Numbered from the stretch's first letter, positions 8,667 through 16,958 are shown. The stretch is DNA of 64,000 bases from Sphaerisporangium rhizosphaerae (GCF_042665155.1 NZ_JBHTCG010000002.1:434001-498000), one strand, 5' to 3'. Numbers and translations are program-made. Notes: a model not told the origin generated them from the sequence alone.

Positions 8667-8822
8667 ATGGCATCCATGATGGACCGCATCAAGGAGTACC
8701 TGCGCGGCCCGAAGGGGCATGAGCACGTCGAGAAGGTCAAGACGATGGCCAGGGACCCGCAGAACCAGCGCAAACTCCGCGAACTCGTGGACCGCTGGCG
8801 TACGCGCAGGACCCACCACTAG
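8667..8822 (+). CDS. Small basic helical protein
   Basis: 51 aa beginning MASMMDRIKEYLRG, rich in Lys, Arg and Glu, probably a single amphipathic helix pair. The coding pattern (third-position G/C) holds from the ATG, and the sequence just upstream is a different, AT-richer spacer. No signal peptide or membrane segment, and no family recognised. ATG 8676 or 8679 is also possible. It stands alone between the DUF2786 gene and the CoA-transferase operon. Confidence 0.6.
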   Translation: MASMMDRIKEYLRGPKGHEHVEKVKTMARDPQNQRKLRELVDRWRTRRTHH

Positions 8823-9194
8823 GCAGACAAGGCTCGCGAAGCGCCCCCGCGCGGTCGCGAGCTCCTCTTCGGGCGAACCGGGACGATTCTCGGACGAGCC
8901 AGACGGTTCTCCCGGGCGGGCCCAGACCTCCTCCCGAACGGGCTGAGATGGTTCCTCCCGAACGGGTTGAGACGGTTCCCCCTCGGATGGACGGTGGCCG
9001 ACGCGACGCGACCGGTCGGGACGGGTTCTCCCGGCCGGCGCGCGTAGATCGTCCCGAATGGGACGGTCCAGAGGGGTGGCGGGGGTAACCGGCGTGTTTC
9101 GGGGCGGCACCTGGGTGTCGGGACGGCGGTGTCACCTGGCAGGCTTGCCTGTGGACGAGAACACGTTCTCCTCACACCCCCGTGGAGGCTGACC
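8823..9194. repeat. Repeat-rich spacer before the CoA-transferase operon
   Basis: About 370 bases without a supported gene. Two near-identical units built on TCCCGAACGGGYTGAGAYGG occur around 8928-8980, and related CGGGACGGTTCTCC elements occur between 8870 and 9065. Many contain the dyad CCCGAACGGG or CGGGACGG. The SD of the next gene is GGAGG at 9184-9188. Confidence 0.5.
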
Positions 9195-10658
9195 TTGCAG
9201 GGACCGCTCAGCGACATCGTGGTCCTCGACCTGTCCCGGGCGCTGGCCGGGCCGCATGGAGCGCAGATGCTCGGCGACCTCGGCGCCATGGTGATCAAAG
9301 TCGAGCATCCCGACGGCGGCGACGAGTCGCGTGGCTGGGGGCCGCCCTTCGTCGGGCCCGAGGGGGACATCTCCACCTATTTCCTGGCGGCCAACCGCAA
9401 CAAACGGTCCATCACCCTGGACCTGAAGTCCGAGGAGGGCGCCGCCCTGCTCACCCGGCTCGTGCGGCAGAGCGACGTCCTGGTCGAGAACTTCCGCACG
9501 GGCGTGCTGGACCGGCTCGGCTTCTCCGTGGAGCGCCTGCACGAGCTGAACCCCCGCCTGGTCATCCTGTCGATCACCGGTTTCGGCCACGACGGCCCCG
9601 AGGGCGGGCGGCCCGGGTACGACCAGATCGCGCAGGGCGAGGCGGGCCTGATGAGCCTCACCGGCCCTTCGCCCGACGAGCCGTACCGCGTGGGCTCCTC
9701 GATCGCCGACCTGCTCGCCGGCATCCACGGCGCGTACGGCGTGCTGGCGGCGCTGTACGAACGCCAGCGCACGGGCGTGGGGAAGGTCGTGCGCACCTCG
9801 CTGCTGGCCTCGGTGGTCGGCGTGCACTCCTACCACGGGACGGCGTGGACGGTCGGCGGCAAGGTGCCAGGGGCGAGCGGCAACCACCACGCCTCGATCG
9901 CGCCGTATGGGGCGTTCCGCTGCGCCGACGGGGTGATCCAGATCGCGGTCGCCAACGACGCCCAGTGGGGCAGGCTCGCCCCGCTGCTGGGCATCGACCC
10001 GGCGACACCGAAATACGCGGTCAACCGGGAGCGGCGTGCCCATCGTGACGAGCTGGTCGCCGACATGGAGGAGGCGCTGGGAGCCCACGACCGGGCGCAC
10101 TGGCTCGCCGTGCTGAGCGAGGCGGGCGTCCCCGCCGGGGCGGTCCGCACGCTGGACGAGGTCTACGCCTGGAAGCAGACGCGGTCGCAGGAGCTGGTGG
10201 TCACCGTGGACCACCCGGTGCTCGGCACCATCGAGCTGCCGGGGTCGCCGCTGCGGTTCGACGGCGCGCCACGCGCCGAGCATCTGCCGCCGCCCTCGCT
10301 CGGCCAGGACGACCGGTCGGTCCGCGACTGGCTGGCCGGGCGCGAGGCGCAGGGCGCGACCGCGACCGTCGCGGGGCGACCTGAGAACGGATCGGACCCG
10401 GAACCGGGCTTGACCGGGACGGACGCGGTGCCGGGCTTGACCGGGACGGACGCGGTACCAGGCTTGACCGGGACGGACGCGGTGCCGGGCTTGACCGGGA
10501 CGGACGCGGTACCAGGCTTGACCGGGACGGACGCGGTGCCGGGCTTGACCGGGACGGACGCGGTACCGAGCGGTCCGGGAGTGCCAGGGGTACCGGACGC
10601 GCCGGAGACGTCCGGGAGGCCGGTCCACCTCGCGGATGCGGACAAGCGGGAAGGGTGA
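9195..10658 (+). CDS. CaiB/BaiF-type class III CoA-transferase
   Basis: 487 aa. Predicted to move CoA between carboxylic acids. The family core spans residues 1-395: IVVLDLSRALAGPHGAQMLGDLGA, VIKVEHPDGGDESR, FLAANRNKRSITLDLK, the catalytic-aspartate region GRPGYDQIAQGEAGLMSLTG, and a C-terminal G-rich domain. TTG 9195 is chosen because GGAGG is 6 bases upstream and the fold starts there. The last 90 residues are not part of the enzyme: six perfect GLTGTDAVP repeats plus a proline-rich tail. The stop overlaps the next gene's GTG (GTGA), so the two are translationally coupled. Substrate unknown. Confidence 0.9.
   Translation: MQGPLSDIVVLDLSRALAGPHGAQMLGDLGAMVIKVEHPDGGDESRGWGPPFVGPEGDISTYFLAANRNKRSITLDLKSEEGAALLTRLVRQSDVLVENFRTGVLDRLGFSVERLHELNPRLVILSITGFGHDGPEGGRPGYDQIAQGEAGLMSLTGPSPDEPYRVGSSIADLLAGIHGAYGVLAALYERQRTGVGKVVRTSLLASVVGVHSYHGTAWTVGGKVPGASGNHHASIAPYGAFRCADGVIQIAVANDAQWGRLAPLLGIDPATPKYAVNRERRAHRDELVADMEEALGAHDRAHWLAVLSEAGVPAGAVRTLDEVYAWKQTRSQELVVTVDHPVLGTIELPGSPLRFDGAPRAEHLPPPSLGQDDRSVRDWLAGREAQGATATVAGRPENGSDPEPGLTGTDAVPGLTGTDAVPGLTGTDAVPGLTGTDAVPGLTGTDAVPGLTGTDAVPSGPGVPGVPDAPETSGRPVHLADADKREG
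10407..10568 (+). repeat. Six 27-bp in-frame repeats (GLTGTDAVP)
   Basis: Six contiguous 27-base units within the CoA-transferase gene, each coding GLTGTDAVP. Units differ only by synonymous changes at the last codons (GTGCCG versus GTACCA), which alternate. Low divergence suggests recent expansion. Confidence 0.95.
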
Positions 10659-12364
10659 GCGGTCCGGTGAGCGGCGTCGCACGCCCCGACGCGTACACGT
10701 TGATCCGTATCGTCCTGGACCCCGGGTCGTGGAAGTCGTGGGACGAGCCGACCGTGGATCCCGCGCCCCCCGGCTCGCCGTACGCCGAGGAACTGGCGGC
10801 GGCGCGGGCCCGGACGCCCTACGACGAGTCGGTGGTCACCGGGGAGGGGCTGCTGGGCGGCCGCCGCGTGGCCGTCATGGCCTGCGAGTTCTCGTTCCTG
10901 GCCGGTTCGATCGGGGTCGCCGCCGCCGAGCGGCTCGTGCGCGCGGTGGAGCGGGCGACGGCGGAGCGGCTGCCGCTGCTGGCCGCGCCGGCGTCGGGCG
11001 GCACCCGGATGCAGGAGGGCGCGCTCGCCTTCGTCCAGATGATCAAGATCAGCGCCGCGGTGTCGGCCCACCGCGCCGCTGGTTTGCCCTACATCGTGTA
11101 TCTCCGCCATCCCACCACGGGCGGGGTGTTCGCCTCGTGGGGATCGCTCGGGCACGTCACCGCCGCCGAGCCGGGCGCGCTCATCGGCTTTCTCGGCCCG
11201 CGGGTGTTCGAGTCCCTGCACGGATACCCGTTCCCCGAGGGCGTGCAGGTCGCCGAGAACCTCTTCAAGCACGGCCTGGTCGACGCCGTCGTCTCGGCCG
11301 CGAGCGCCCGCGAGGTGGCGATCCGCGCCCTCGCCGTCCTGTGCTCCTCGATGGACACGCGGGACGCGGCCCCCGGCGAACAGCAGCGGAGCCTGCCCCG
11401 GCCGCCTCACCACAACGCCACCGCCACCGAGGAAGAACGCGGTGAGGCCGGACGCGGTGAGGACGGCCGTGGCGAGGACGGCCGTGGCGAGGACGGCCGT
11501 GGTGACGACGGCCGTGGCGAGGACGGCCGTGAAGAGGGCGGACATGGCGAGGGCGGGCCGGCCTGGCGGGTGGAGCCGGAGGACCGGGTCGCCGAGGTCG
11601 GCGCCTGGGAGGCGATCAGCCGCTCCCGGCGTGACGACCGTCCCGGCGTGAAGGCCCTGCTCAAGCTCGGCGCCTCGGACGTGACCCCCCTGAACGGCAC
11701 CGGCGCCGGCGAGAACGATCCGGGCCTGCTGCTCGCCCTGGCCAGGTTCGGCCGGGCGCCCGCCGTGGTGCTCGGCCAGGACCGCCGGCAGAGCGCCGGC
11801 CGTCACCTCGGCCCCGCCGGGCTGCGGGTGGCCCGCCGGGGCATGCACCTGGCCTCCGAGCTGGGGCTGCCGCTCGTCACGGTGATCGACACGGCGGGGG
11901 CGGCGCTGTCCAGGACGGCCGAGGAGGGCGGCCTGGCAGCCGAGATCGCCCGCGCGCTGACCACCCTGGTGTCGCTGAACACGCCGACCGTGTGCCTGAT
12001 CCTCGGGGAGGGGGCGGGCGGCGGCGCCCTGGCCCTGCTGCCGACCGACCGCGTGCTGTGCGCCCAGCACGGCTGGCTGTCGCCGCTGTCGCCCGAGGGC
12101 GCGTCGGCGATCCTGTATCGGACCATCGACTTCGCGCCCGAGATCGCCAAAGCTCAAGGGGTGCAAGCCCGCGACCTGCGGCGGGACGGCATCGTCGACC
12201 GCGTCATCCCGGAGTTCCCGGACGCGGCCTACGAGCCGCAGGCCTTCTGCGAGCGGGTCGGCGCGACGATCGAGCACGAGATCCTCGGCCTGATGGGGAG
12301 CCCGCCCGAGGACCGCCTGGCGACCCGCCTGGCCCGCTACCGCTACCTCGGCACCCCCACCTGA
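10655..12364 (+). CDS. Fused beta/alpha acyl-CoA carboxyltransferase
   Basis: 569 aa. Two crotonase-fold halves. Residues 30-240 match AccD-type beta subunits (ACEFSFLAGSIG, ASGGTRMQEG, TTGGVFASWG, AEPGALIGFLGPRV). Residues 320-560 match AccA-type alpha subunits (VIDTAGAALSRTAEEGG, ILGEGAGGGALA, LSPEGASAILYRT). The Cys4 zinc ribbon usual at the N-terminus of bacterial AccD is absent. The halves are joined by a charged linker with 15-bp repeats. GTG start overlaps the CoA-transferase stop. No biotin carboxylase or biotin carrier is nearby, so it may borrow them, or act as a biotin-independent decarboxylase like MdcD/MdcE; undecided. Confidence 0.88.
   Translation: MSGPVSGVARPDAYTLIRIVLDPGSWKSWDEPTVDPAPPGSPYAEELAAARARTPYDESVVTGEGLLGGRRVAVMACEFSFLAGSIGVAAAERLVRAVERATAERLPLLAAPASGGTRMQEGALAFVQMIKISAAVSAHRAAGLPYIVYLRHPTTGGVFASWGSLGHVTAAEPGALIGFLGPRVFESLHGYPFPEGVQVAENLFKHGLVDAVVSAASAREVAIRALAVLCSSMDTRDAAPGEQQRSLPRPPHHNATATEEERGEAGRGEDGRGEDGRGEDGRGDDGRGEDGREEGGHGEGGPAWRVEPEDRVAEVGAWEAISRSRRDDRPGVKALLKLGASDVTPLNGTGAGENDPGLLLALARFGRAPAVVLGQDRRQSAGRHLGPAGLRVARRGMHLASELGLPLVTVIDTAGAALSRTAEEGGLAAEIARALTTLVSLNTPTVCLILGEGAGGGALALLPTDRVLCAQHGWLSPLSPEGASAILYRTIDFAPEIAKAQGVQARDLRRDGIVDRVIPEFPDAAYEPQAFCERVGATIEHEILGLMGSPPEDRLATRLARYRYLGTPT
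11441..11530 (+). repeat. Six 15-bp in-frame repeats in the carboxyltransferase linker
   Basis: Six 15-base units coding variants of GEDGR join the beta-like and alpha-like halves. Differences are mostly GGT/GGC and GAG/GAC. Confidence 0.9.
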
Positions 12365-12476
12365 CCGCCCGCCTCCCTCACCCGCTGTCCGGGCCCGGTC
12401 GTCTGGCCGTCACCGCGCTCCCCGGGCCGATCGTCGGCCCGTCGGCGCGGTGAACGGCGCCACTGGCGGCCGCTGT

Positions 12477-13694
12477 TCACCGCGCCGGTGTGGACAGTGG
12501 GACACCGGTCCACAGAGGCGGATGGGGAGGCACCTTCTCCCGCCAGATCTCCTTGCCGCGGGCGTCGAAGCCGACGATCGTGTACCCCCCGGTGTAGAGG
12601 TCGCTCTCGCGCCCGCTGGGGGCGGAGAACAGGGCGAGACCGCGTCTCCAGGGGTCGCGGGCCGTGGCGGCCCAGATCGGGGCGCCCGTCCCGGCGGTCA
12701 GTTCGACCTTGGCCGTCCCCGCGGTGGCCAGGCCGAACCACCGGCCGTGCCCGAAGTGCCAGGAGATGATCCTCGCGGGCGCGCCCGCCGTCGCGCCGGT
12801 CCACAGGATCTCCGTCGCGGCGACCACGACCCCGTCGCGCAGCCAGGTGAACGTCCCGTCCTTGTGCAGCTGCGCGGTGAGCCCGCCGGGCAGGTCGACA
12901 GGGGGCGTCACGGGGGCCGCGCTCGTCGGGGAGAGCAGGAACGGATCGGGCGTCGTGCGGCCGAGGACCTCGCCGTCGGCGTCGCTGAACTCGAAGGCGC
13001 GCACCCGTGCCCGCGCCGGGTAGGTCACCGCCCACACGGCCGCGGGGGCGCCCTTCGGCCGGTAGATCACGCCGGGCAGCCGGGTCCCGTCCGCGGCGAT
13101 GGCCGACACCTTCCTCACCTTGGAGCGGGCGACGCCGTAGGAGATCACCGTCTCCCCGCGCGACCAGTCGTCCGCCGTGCCGCCGACGTACCAGGCGTAC
13201 TGGCCGGCGTGGCGGGGGTCGGCGTCCACAGGGCAGCCCGCGTACGTCCTACCGTGCAGAGCTGACTGCATGGCCCAGCAGAGGACGTCGTATCTTGGCG
13301 CATCGGACGGCACCGGCTGGTCGAGGCCCTGCTGTTGCGGCTTCCTGCTGAACCAGAGGCGCAGGTACCGGCCGTCGGCGGGGTTGACCAGGATCACCGG
13401 GTCGCCGACGGGAGGACTTTGCCGTGACTCGAGGTCGAAGGCGTCCTCGTGCCCCTTGGACGGGACCGCGGTGGTGGTCGCGCGGGTGGTGGTGTGGTCG
13501 GACCCGGTGCCTGAGAGCACCAGCGGCACGCCGGCGGCCAGCGCGGCCACCGACAGCGAAGCGGCCGCCAGCGCGGCGAACCTTCTGCGCCGGGCCGTAC
13601 GCAGGCGCCGCTGGACGCCGATCCACGCGTGCGGACTGGTCTGGTAGGTCGAGGCACGGGCGCGCAGGGCCTCGCGGAGGTCGTCGTCAATCAT
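12477..13694 (-). CDS. Single-TM protein, probable anti-sigma factor
   Basis: 405 aa. A basic N-terminal segment of about 40 residues ends in TARRRRF, then one hydrophobic helix (residues about 41-62), then a large domain expected outside the cell with WD-like or beta-rich repeats (Trp-rich strands such as GTFTWLRDGVVVAATEILW). The ATG overlaps the sigma factor stop by 8 bases, so the two are coupled. A sigma gene followed by a one-TM protein is the usual sigma/anti-sigma layout. The cytoplasmic part has no zinc-binding HxxxCxxC motif, so the mode of binding is unclear. Role is inferred from context and topology. Confidence 0.75.
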   Translation of the reverse strand: MIDDDLREALRARASTYQTSPHAWIGVQRRLRTARRRRFAALAAASLSVAALAAGVPLVLSGTGSDHTTTRATTTAVPSKGHEDAFDLESRQSPPVGDPVILVNPADGRYLRLWFSRKPQQQGLDQPVPSDAPRYDVLCWAMQSALHGRTYAGCPVDADPRHAGQYAWYVGGTADDWSRGETVISYGVARSKVRKVSAIAADGTRLPGVIYRPKGAPAAVWAVTYPARARVRAFEFSDADGEVLGRTTPDPFLLSPTSAAPVTPPVDLPGGLTAQLHKDGTFTWLRDGVVVAATEILWTGATAGAPARIISWHFGHGRWFGLATAGTAKVELTAGTGAPIWAATARDPWRRGLALFSAPSGRESDLYTGGYTIVGFDARGKEIWREKVPPHPPLWTGVPLSTPAR

Positions 13695-14199
13695 CGTTGC
13701 TCTCCCTGAGGGCACGACCGAGGGCCGCGATGGCACGGCTGGTGTGGCTCTTGACCGAGCCGGGGGACACGCCCATGGCATCGGCGATCTCGCGTTCGGA
13801 CAGGTCGAGCCAGTACCGCAGGACCAGGGCCTCGCGCTGGCGGCGCGGCAGCCGGTCCACGGCGGCGAGCAGGTCGCGGTGGCGTTCGGCGGTCAGGTAC
13901 GCCTCTTCGCCGTCTCCCTGGGCGGGCGGAGGCTCGAGCCTGCGCAGGCGTACCAGCCGGAGATGGCGTATCCGGTTGCGGGTGAGGTTGCAGACGATCG
14001 CGCGGAGGTACGGCACCACCGCCGCGTCATCGCGCAGGCGCGCCAGCCGCGGGTGCAGGCGCGCGAAGGCCTCCTGCGCGATGTCCTCGGGATCGTCGGC
14101 GCCGAGCAGGCCCGCCAGCCGCACCATCGCCGGATAGTGCGCGGCGAAGATCTCGGCGAATGACGGCCTGCCCGGCGACAGCACGGGCGTTTCTGTCAC
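13687..14199 (-). CDS. ECF-type RNA polymerase sigma factor (SigE-family-like)
   Basis: 170 aa, the usual length of a minimal ECF sigma factor. Region 2 spans residues about 15-80 (FAEIFAAHYPAMVRLAG, DPEDIAQEAFARLH, then YLRAIVCNLTRNRIRH). Region 4 spans about 109-165 with the HTH LSEREIADAMGVSPGSVKSH. The GTG start overlaps the TGA stop of the upstream gene as GTGA, so it is translationally coupled; longer starts would lie inside that gene. The downstream gene overlaps its stop. It presumably directs transcription in response to an envelope signal sensed by the next gene product. Confidence 0.92.
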   Translation of the reverse strand: MTETPVLSPGRPSFAEIFAAHYPAMVRLAGLLGADDPEDIAQEAFARLHPRLARLRDDAAVVPYLRAIVCNLTRNRIRHLRLVRLRRLEPPPAQGDGEEAYLTAERHRDLLAAVDRLPRRQREALVLRYWLDLSEREIADAMGVSPGSVKSHTSRAIAALGRALRESNDD

Positions 14200-14624
14200 A
14201 CTCCAGAGACACTCAAGCCCTGGGCCGGTTGACAGGGGATCGGGACGCGCTCGACGCGGATGGAGTGGACCTCCTCGTGCGGCACGACCACCTCGTAGGC
14301 TCCGTGGTCGACCATCCAGTAGCCCAGCGCCTCGGCCTTGAGCCCGCTGTGACCGGTGTAGGCGATGTGCAGGCCGTCGTCGTCCTCGTCCAGCACCACG
14401 CACGGCTCGCCGCCGAACGCGCCGACCGTGCGCAGCAGCACCAGCCACTGCAGGTCCTCGCGCCGGACCTGCCGCCGCCAGTACGCGCCGGCGCGCTCGA
14501 AGCCCTCGCGCGGCTCCTCGCTGAACAGGATCACGTCGTCGGGGCCGGGGCCGAGGGCGGCCGCGTAGGTCTGGTCGTGCTGGTGGGCGATGAAGCCGAG
14601 ACCGACGGGTTCGATGTCGGTCAT
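14196..14624 (-). CDS. Unknown protein coupled to the sigma factor
   Basis: 142 aa with no signal peptide or membrane segment. Acidic and tryptophan-containing; a segment QVRREDLQWLVLLRTVGAFG and the acidic stretch VVLDEDDDGLHIAY are notable. No family recognised. The ATG overlaps the stop of the 152-aa gene (ATGA) and its own stop overlaps the sigma start (GTGA), so all are made from one transcript in defined ratio. That arrangement makes it a candidate modulator or partner of the sigma/anti-sigma pair; inference only. Confidence 0.75.
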   Translation of the reverse strand: MTDIEPVGLGFIAHQHDQTYAAALGPGPDDVILFSEEPREGFERAGAYWRRQVRREDLQWLVLLRTVGAFGGEPCVVLDEDDDGLHIAYTGHSGLKAEALGYWMVDHGAYEVVVPHEEVHSIRVERVPIPCQPAQGLSVSGV

Positions 14625-15079
14625 GCGGCCGGCCGCCAGGTCAGGCCGTCGTAGTCGGCGAAGCGCCGCTCGCCGCGGGTGGTCAGGTGACGGATCTCGG
14701 CCCCCGCAGGGATGGGCATGGGCGGGGTGTGGAACTGGGGGACCACGTGCTGGCGGGAGGTGGTGAACCCGTTGCCCGCGAAGGGTGGCGAATCGTTCCA
14801 ATCTCCGCCCATGTGCGGCCCGTAGGGGACGTCGTAGGTGTCGGTGTCGCGTACCAGCCACCGCAGGATGTACAGCTCGGGGACCGAGGGTTCGAGCTCG
14901 GACCCCTCGAAGGTCAGGTCGAGCGCGGACACGAGCTGCTCGGGGGAGGTCAGCCGCGAGCAGTCTTGGACGCGGTAGACGTAGCCCGAGATGATCGTGC
15001 GCTGGCCCGCGAGGTAGGGCACCAGCAGCCGAGGTGGAATGACCTTTTGCATCTGGGTGCTTGGTGCGGGCTCGCTCAC
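14621..15079 (-). CDS. Unknown protein heading the sigma operon
   Basis: 152 aa, predicted soluble. Contains LLVPYLAGQRTIISGYVYRV and later aromatic, glycine-rich segments (DVPYGPHMGGDWNDSPPFAG); no known family. GTG 15079 is chosen because TAAAAT at 15087-15092 ends 7 bases upstream, the layout of a leaderless start; ATG 15088 lies inside that box. The gene overlaps the next by 4 bases. The -10 box coincides with the stop codon of the nitrilase gene, so this operon can be transcribed separately from the hydrolase. Confidence 0.72.
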   Translation of the reverse strand: MSEPAPSTQMQKVIPPRLLVPYLAGQRTIISGYVYRVQDCSRLTSPEQLVSALDLTFEGSELEPSVPELYILRWLVRDTDTYDVPYGPHMGGDWNDSPPFAGNGFTTSRQHVVPQFHTPPMPIPAGAEIRHLTTRGERRFADYDGLTWRPAA

Positions 15080-15086
15080 ATCCCGC

Positions 15087-15092
15087 ATTTTA
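15087..15092 (-). promoter_or_regulatory. Leaderless -10 box TAAAAT for the sigma operon
   Basis: TAAAAT, 7 bases before GTG 15079, overlapping the TAA stop of the nitrilase-family gene. Confidence 0.5.
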
Positions 15093-15923
15093 CGATCTGC
15101 CGACCTCGGCGTTCCGCACGGAGCGATAAATATCTGGGCGCCGGTGGGAAAGACAGGGCAGCGTGGCCCGCACCCGGTCGGTCTCGGCCGGGTCGATCTC
15201 GACGACCTGGACGGCGCCGCGGGGCCCCAGATCGGCGCGGACCACGCCCATAGGGTCGACGAGCATGCTGCGGCCCACGCCGAAGGCGTCCCTGGCCTCC
15301 GGGTCGGGGGCCTGGCCGACGGCGATCGTCCACATGGTGTTCTCGATGGCCCGCGCCCTGACCAGGGTCGCCCAGTGCTCCTCCTTCATCGGGCCCGCGC
15401 TCCAGGCGGCGATGACGACGAACGCGTCGGCGCCCTGGTCGACCAGGGCGCGCGCCAGCTCGGGGAAGCGCACGTCGTAGCAGGTGATCAGGCCGAGGCG
15501 CAGACCCTCCAGCTCCACGACCACCGGCGTCTCGCCGGGGGCGACCAGGTCGGACTCGCGGGCGCCGAAGGAGTCGAACAGGTGGATCTTGCGGTAGGTG
15601 GCCAGCAGCCGCCCGCACCGGTCGAGCGCGACGGCCGTGTTGTGCACGCGCCCGTCGCCGTCGGGGTCCCCGGACTCGAACGTGCCGAGGACGACCGCGA
15701 TCTCGTGGGCCCGCGCGGCGTCGGCCACGGCGGTCACGAACGGGCCGTCGACCGGCTCGGCGGACTCGGCGATCTCTTTGCCGAACCGGGTCAGCATCGC
15801 CTCGGGGAACACCGCGAGCGTCGCGCCGCGCGAGGCGGCCCGGCCGAGAGCGTCGCGGACGCGTTCGAGGTTGGTCTTGGGGTCGGCGGACACCGGAAGC
15901 TGGCACAGGGCGATGCGGGTCAC
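15090..15923 (-). CDS. Carbon-nitrogen hydrolase (nitrilase superfamily)
   Basis: 277 aa covering a full nitrilase-fold amidase. The catalytic triad is visible: Glu in FPEAML (about residue 41), Lys in YRKIHLFD (about 112), Cys in TCYDVRFPEL (about 147). The RKIHLFD and CYDVRFPEL blocks resemble the Nit1/Nit2 omega-amidase and deaminated-glutathione amidase branch. Likely cytoplasmic; cleaves a small amide. GTG 15923 has a TAGGCT box 6 bases upstream, suggesting a leaderless transcript. It follows the DUF418 gene by 9 bases. The exact substrate is not determined. Confidence 0.9.
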   Translation of the reverse strand: MTRIALCQLPVSADPKTNLERVRDALGRAASRGATLAVFPEAMLTRFGKEIAESAEPVDGPFVTAVADAARAHEIAVVLGTFESGDPDGDGRVHNTAVALDRCGRLLATYRKIHLFDSFGARESDLVAPGETPVVVELEGLRLGLITCYDVRFPELARALVDQGADAFVVIAAWSAGPMKEEHWATLVRARAIENTMWTIAVGQAPDPEARDAFGVGRSMLVDPMGVVRADLGPRGAVQVVEIDPAETDRVRATLPCLSHRRPDIYRSVRNAEVGRS

Positions 15924-15929
15924 CCCACA

Positions 15930-15935
15930 AGCCTA
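15930..15935 (-). promoter_or_regulatory. Leaderless -10 box TAGGCT for the nitrilase-family gene
   Basis: TAGGCT on the minus strand ends 6 bases before GTG 15923 and overlaps the stop codon of the upstream DUF418 gene. Confidence 0.5.
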
Positions 15936-16952
15936 AAGGTCCGGACCCCCGGCTGCCGAGGAGCGCGGGCGGCGGTTGGGGAGCGGCTCCCACCAGGTGA
16001 CGCACCGCCACGCCCACTCCAGCGGCCCGTACCTGTACCGGGCGGTCCACCAGCGGGCGAAGGCCACCAGCGCCAGGACGGCGACCGCGGACACCACGAG
16101 CACGCCCGCGCGGCTGCCGTCCCGGGTGAGCAGCGGGAGCGCCGCCAAAGTGATCAGCGTGCCGGCCACGTACGCGGTGAGCGCGATGCGGCCGAGCGGC
16201 TCCAGCGCGGCCGTGAGCCAGGGCAGGCGCCCGGCGGCCAGCAGTGACCCGGTGCAGTACGCCGTGGCCGCGGCCAGACCGGCCAGCGGGTAGACGCTCA
16301 CGGTGAAGGGGAAACGGAACGTCGCGGGGTGCGCCCAGAGGTACAGCCACGCCCCGGTGAGCGCGACGGCCAGCGGCGCGCTCACCAGGAAGGCCGTGCG
16401 CAGCGCGCGGCGTCCGGGGGCGTACGCGATCACGGCCATGCCCAGCAGGAACAGTCCAGGGATCAGCCACACGCCGCCCGCGTGGAACAGGACCGCCCAC
16501 GACGTGGCGGCGATCCCGGCGGTGAGCACCGCCCACCTGGGCAGGTAGGAGGCCGGCAGCAGGATGAGCGCGCCGGTCAGGGCGTAGGGGAGCAGCACTT
16601 CGCCCGGGCTGAGCGTCCGGTGGAGCAGCCCGAGGACGGCGAGCGCCGACAGCCGGCGGAGCAGCACGAGCCGGGGGTGGGACGTCCGGCGGGCGGCCGA
16701 GCGCAGGAACAGGACGAAACTGACGCCGAACAGCAACGAGAAGATCGGGAAGAAGCGGCTCTGCAGGAGGTTCTCGACCAGCCAGTCCGTGGGCGTGGTA
16801 GTGGTCCTGTGGACGGCGTCGGAGGTGTGCTGCCAGGTGTTGACCAGCGTGATCCCGCAGACGGCGAGGCCGCGCAGCACGTCCAGCTCCCGGATCCGGG
16901 CGGGGGCCGGTTCCCGGCGCTCCTCGGCATAGCGGACAAACCTGGCGACCAC
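15933..16952 (-). CDS. DUF418-type polytopic membrane protein
   Basis: 339 aa with about eight to nine hydrophobic helices. The N-terminal RIRELDVLRGLAVCGITLVN and the later RIALTAYVAGTLITL followed by an aromatic basic C-terminus (WTARYRYGPLEWAWR) are hallmarks of the DUF418/YeiB family, thought to transfer or carry acyl-type groups across the membrane but poorly characterised. GTG 16952 has TAGCCT 6 bases upstream. Same strand as, and 9 bases ahead of, the nitrilase gene. Confidence 0.88.
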   Translation of the reverse strand: MVARFVRYAEERREPAPARIRELDVLRGLAVCGITLVNTWQHTSDAVHRTTTTPTDWLVENLLQSRFFPIFSLLFGVSFVLFLRSAARRTSHPRLVLLRRLSALAVLGLLHRTLSPGEVLLPYALTGALILLPASYLPRWAVLTAGIAATSWAVLFHAGGVWLIPGLFLLGMAVIAYAPGRRALRTAFLVSAPLAVALTGAWLYLWAHPATFRFPFTVSVYPLAGLAAATAYCTGSLLAAGRLPWLTAALEPLGRIALTAYVAGTLITLAALPLLTRDGSRAGVLVVSAVAVLALVAFARWWTARYRYGPLEWAWRCVTWWEPLPNRRPRSSAAGGPDL

Positions 16953-16958
16953 CTCAGC

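Noticed and set aside
10163..12277. Long minus-strand frame across the CoA-transferase and carboxyltransferase genes
   Set aside because: Antisense shadow; both plus-strand proteins have clear catalytic motifs.
14199..14448. Longer N-terminus for the sigma factor
   Set aside because: It would lie inside the upstream gene in another frame; the GTGA overlap at 14196-14199 gives a normal ECF length.
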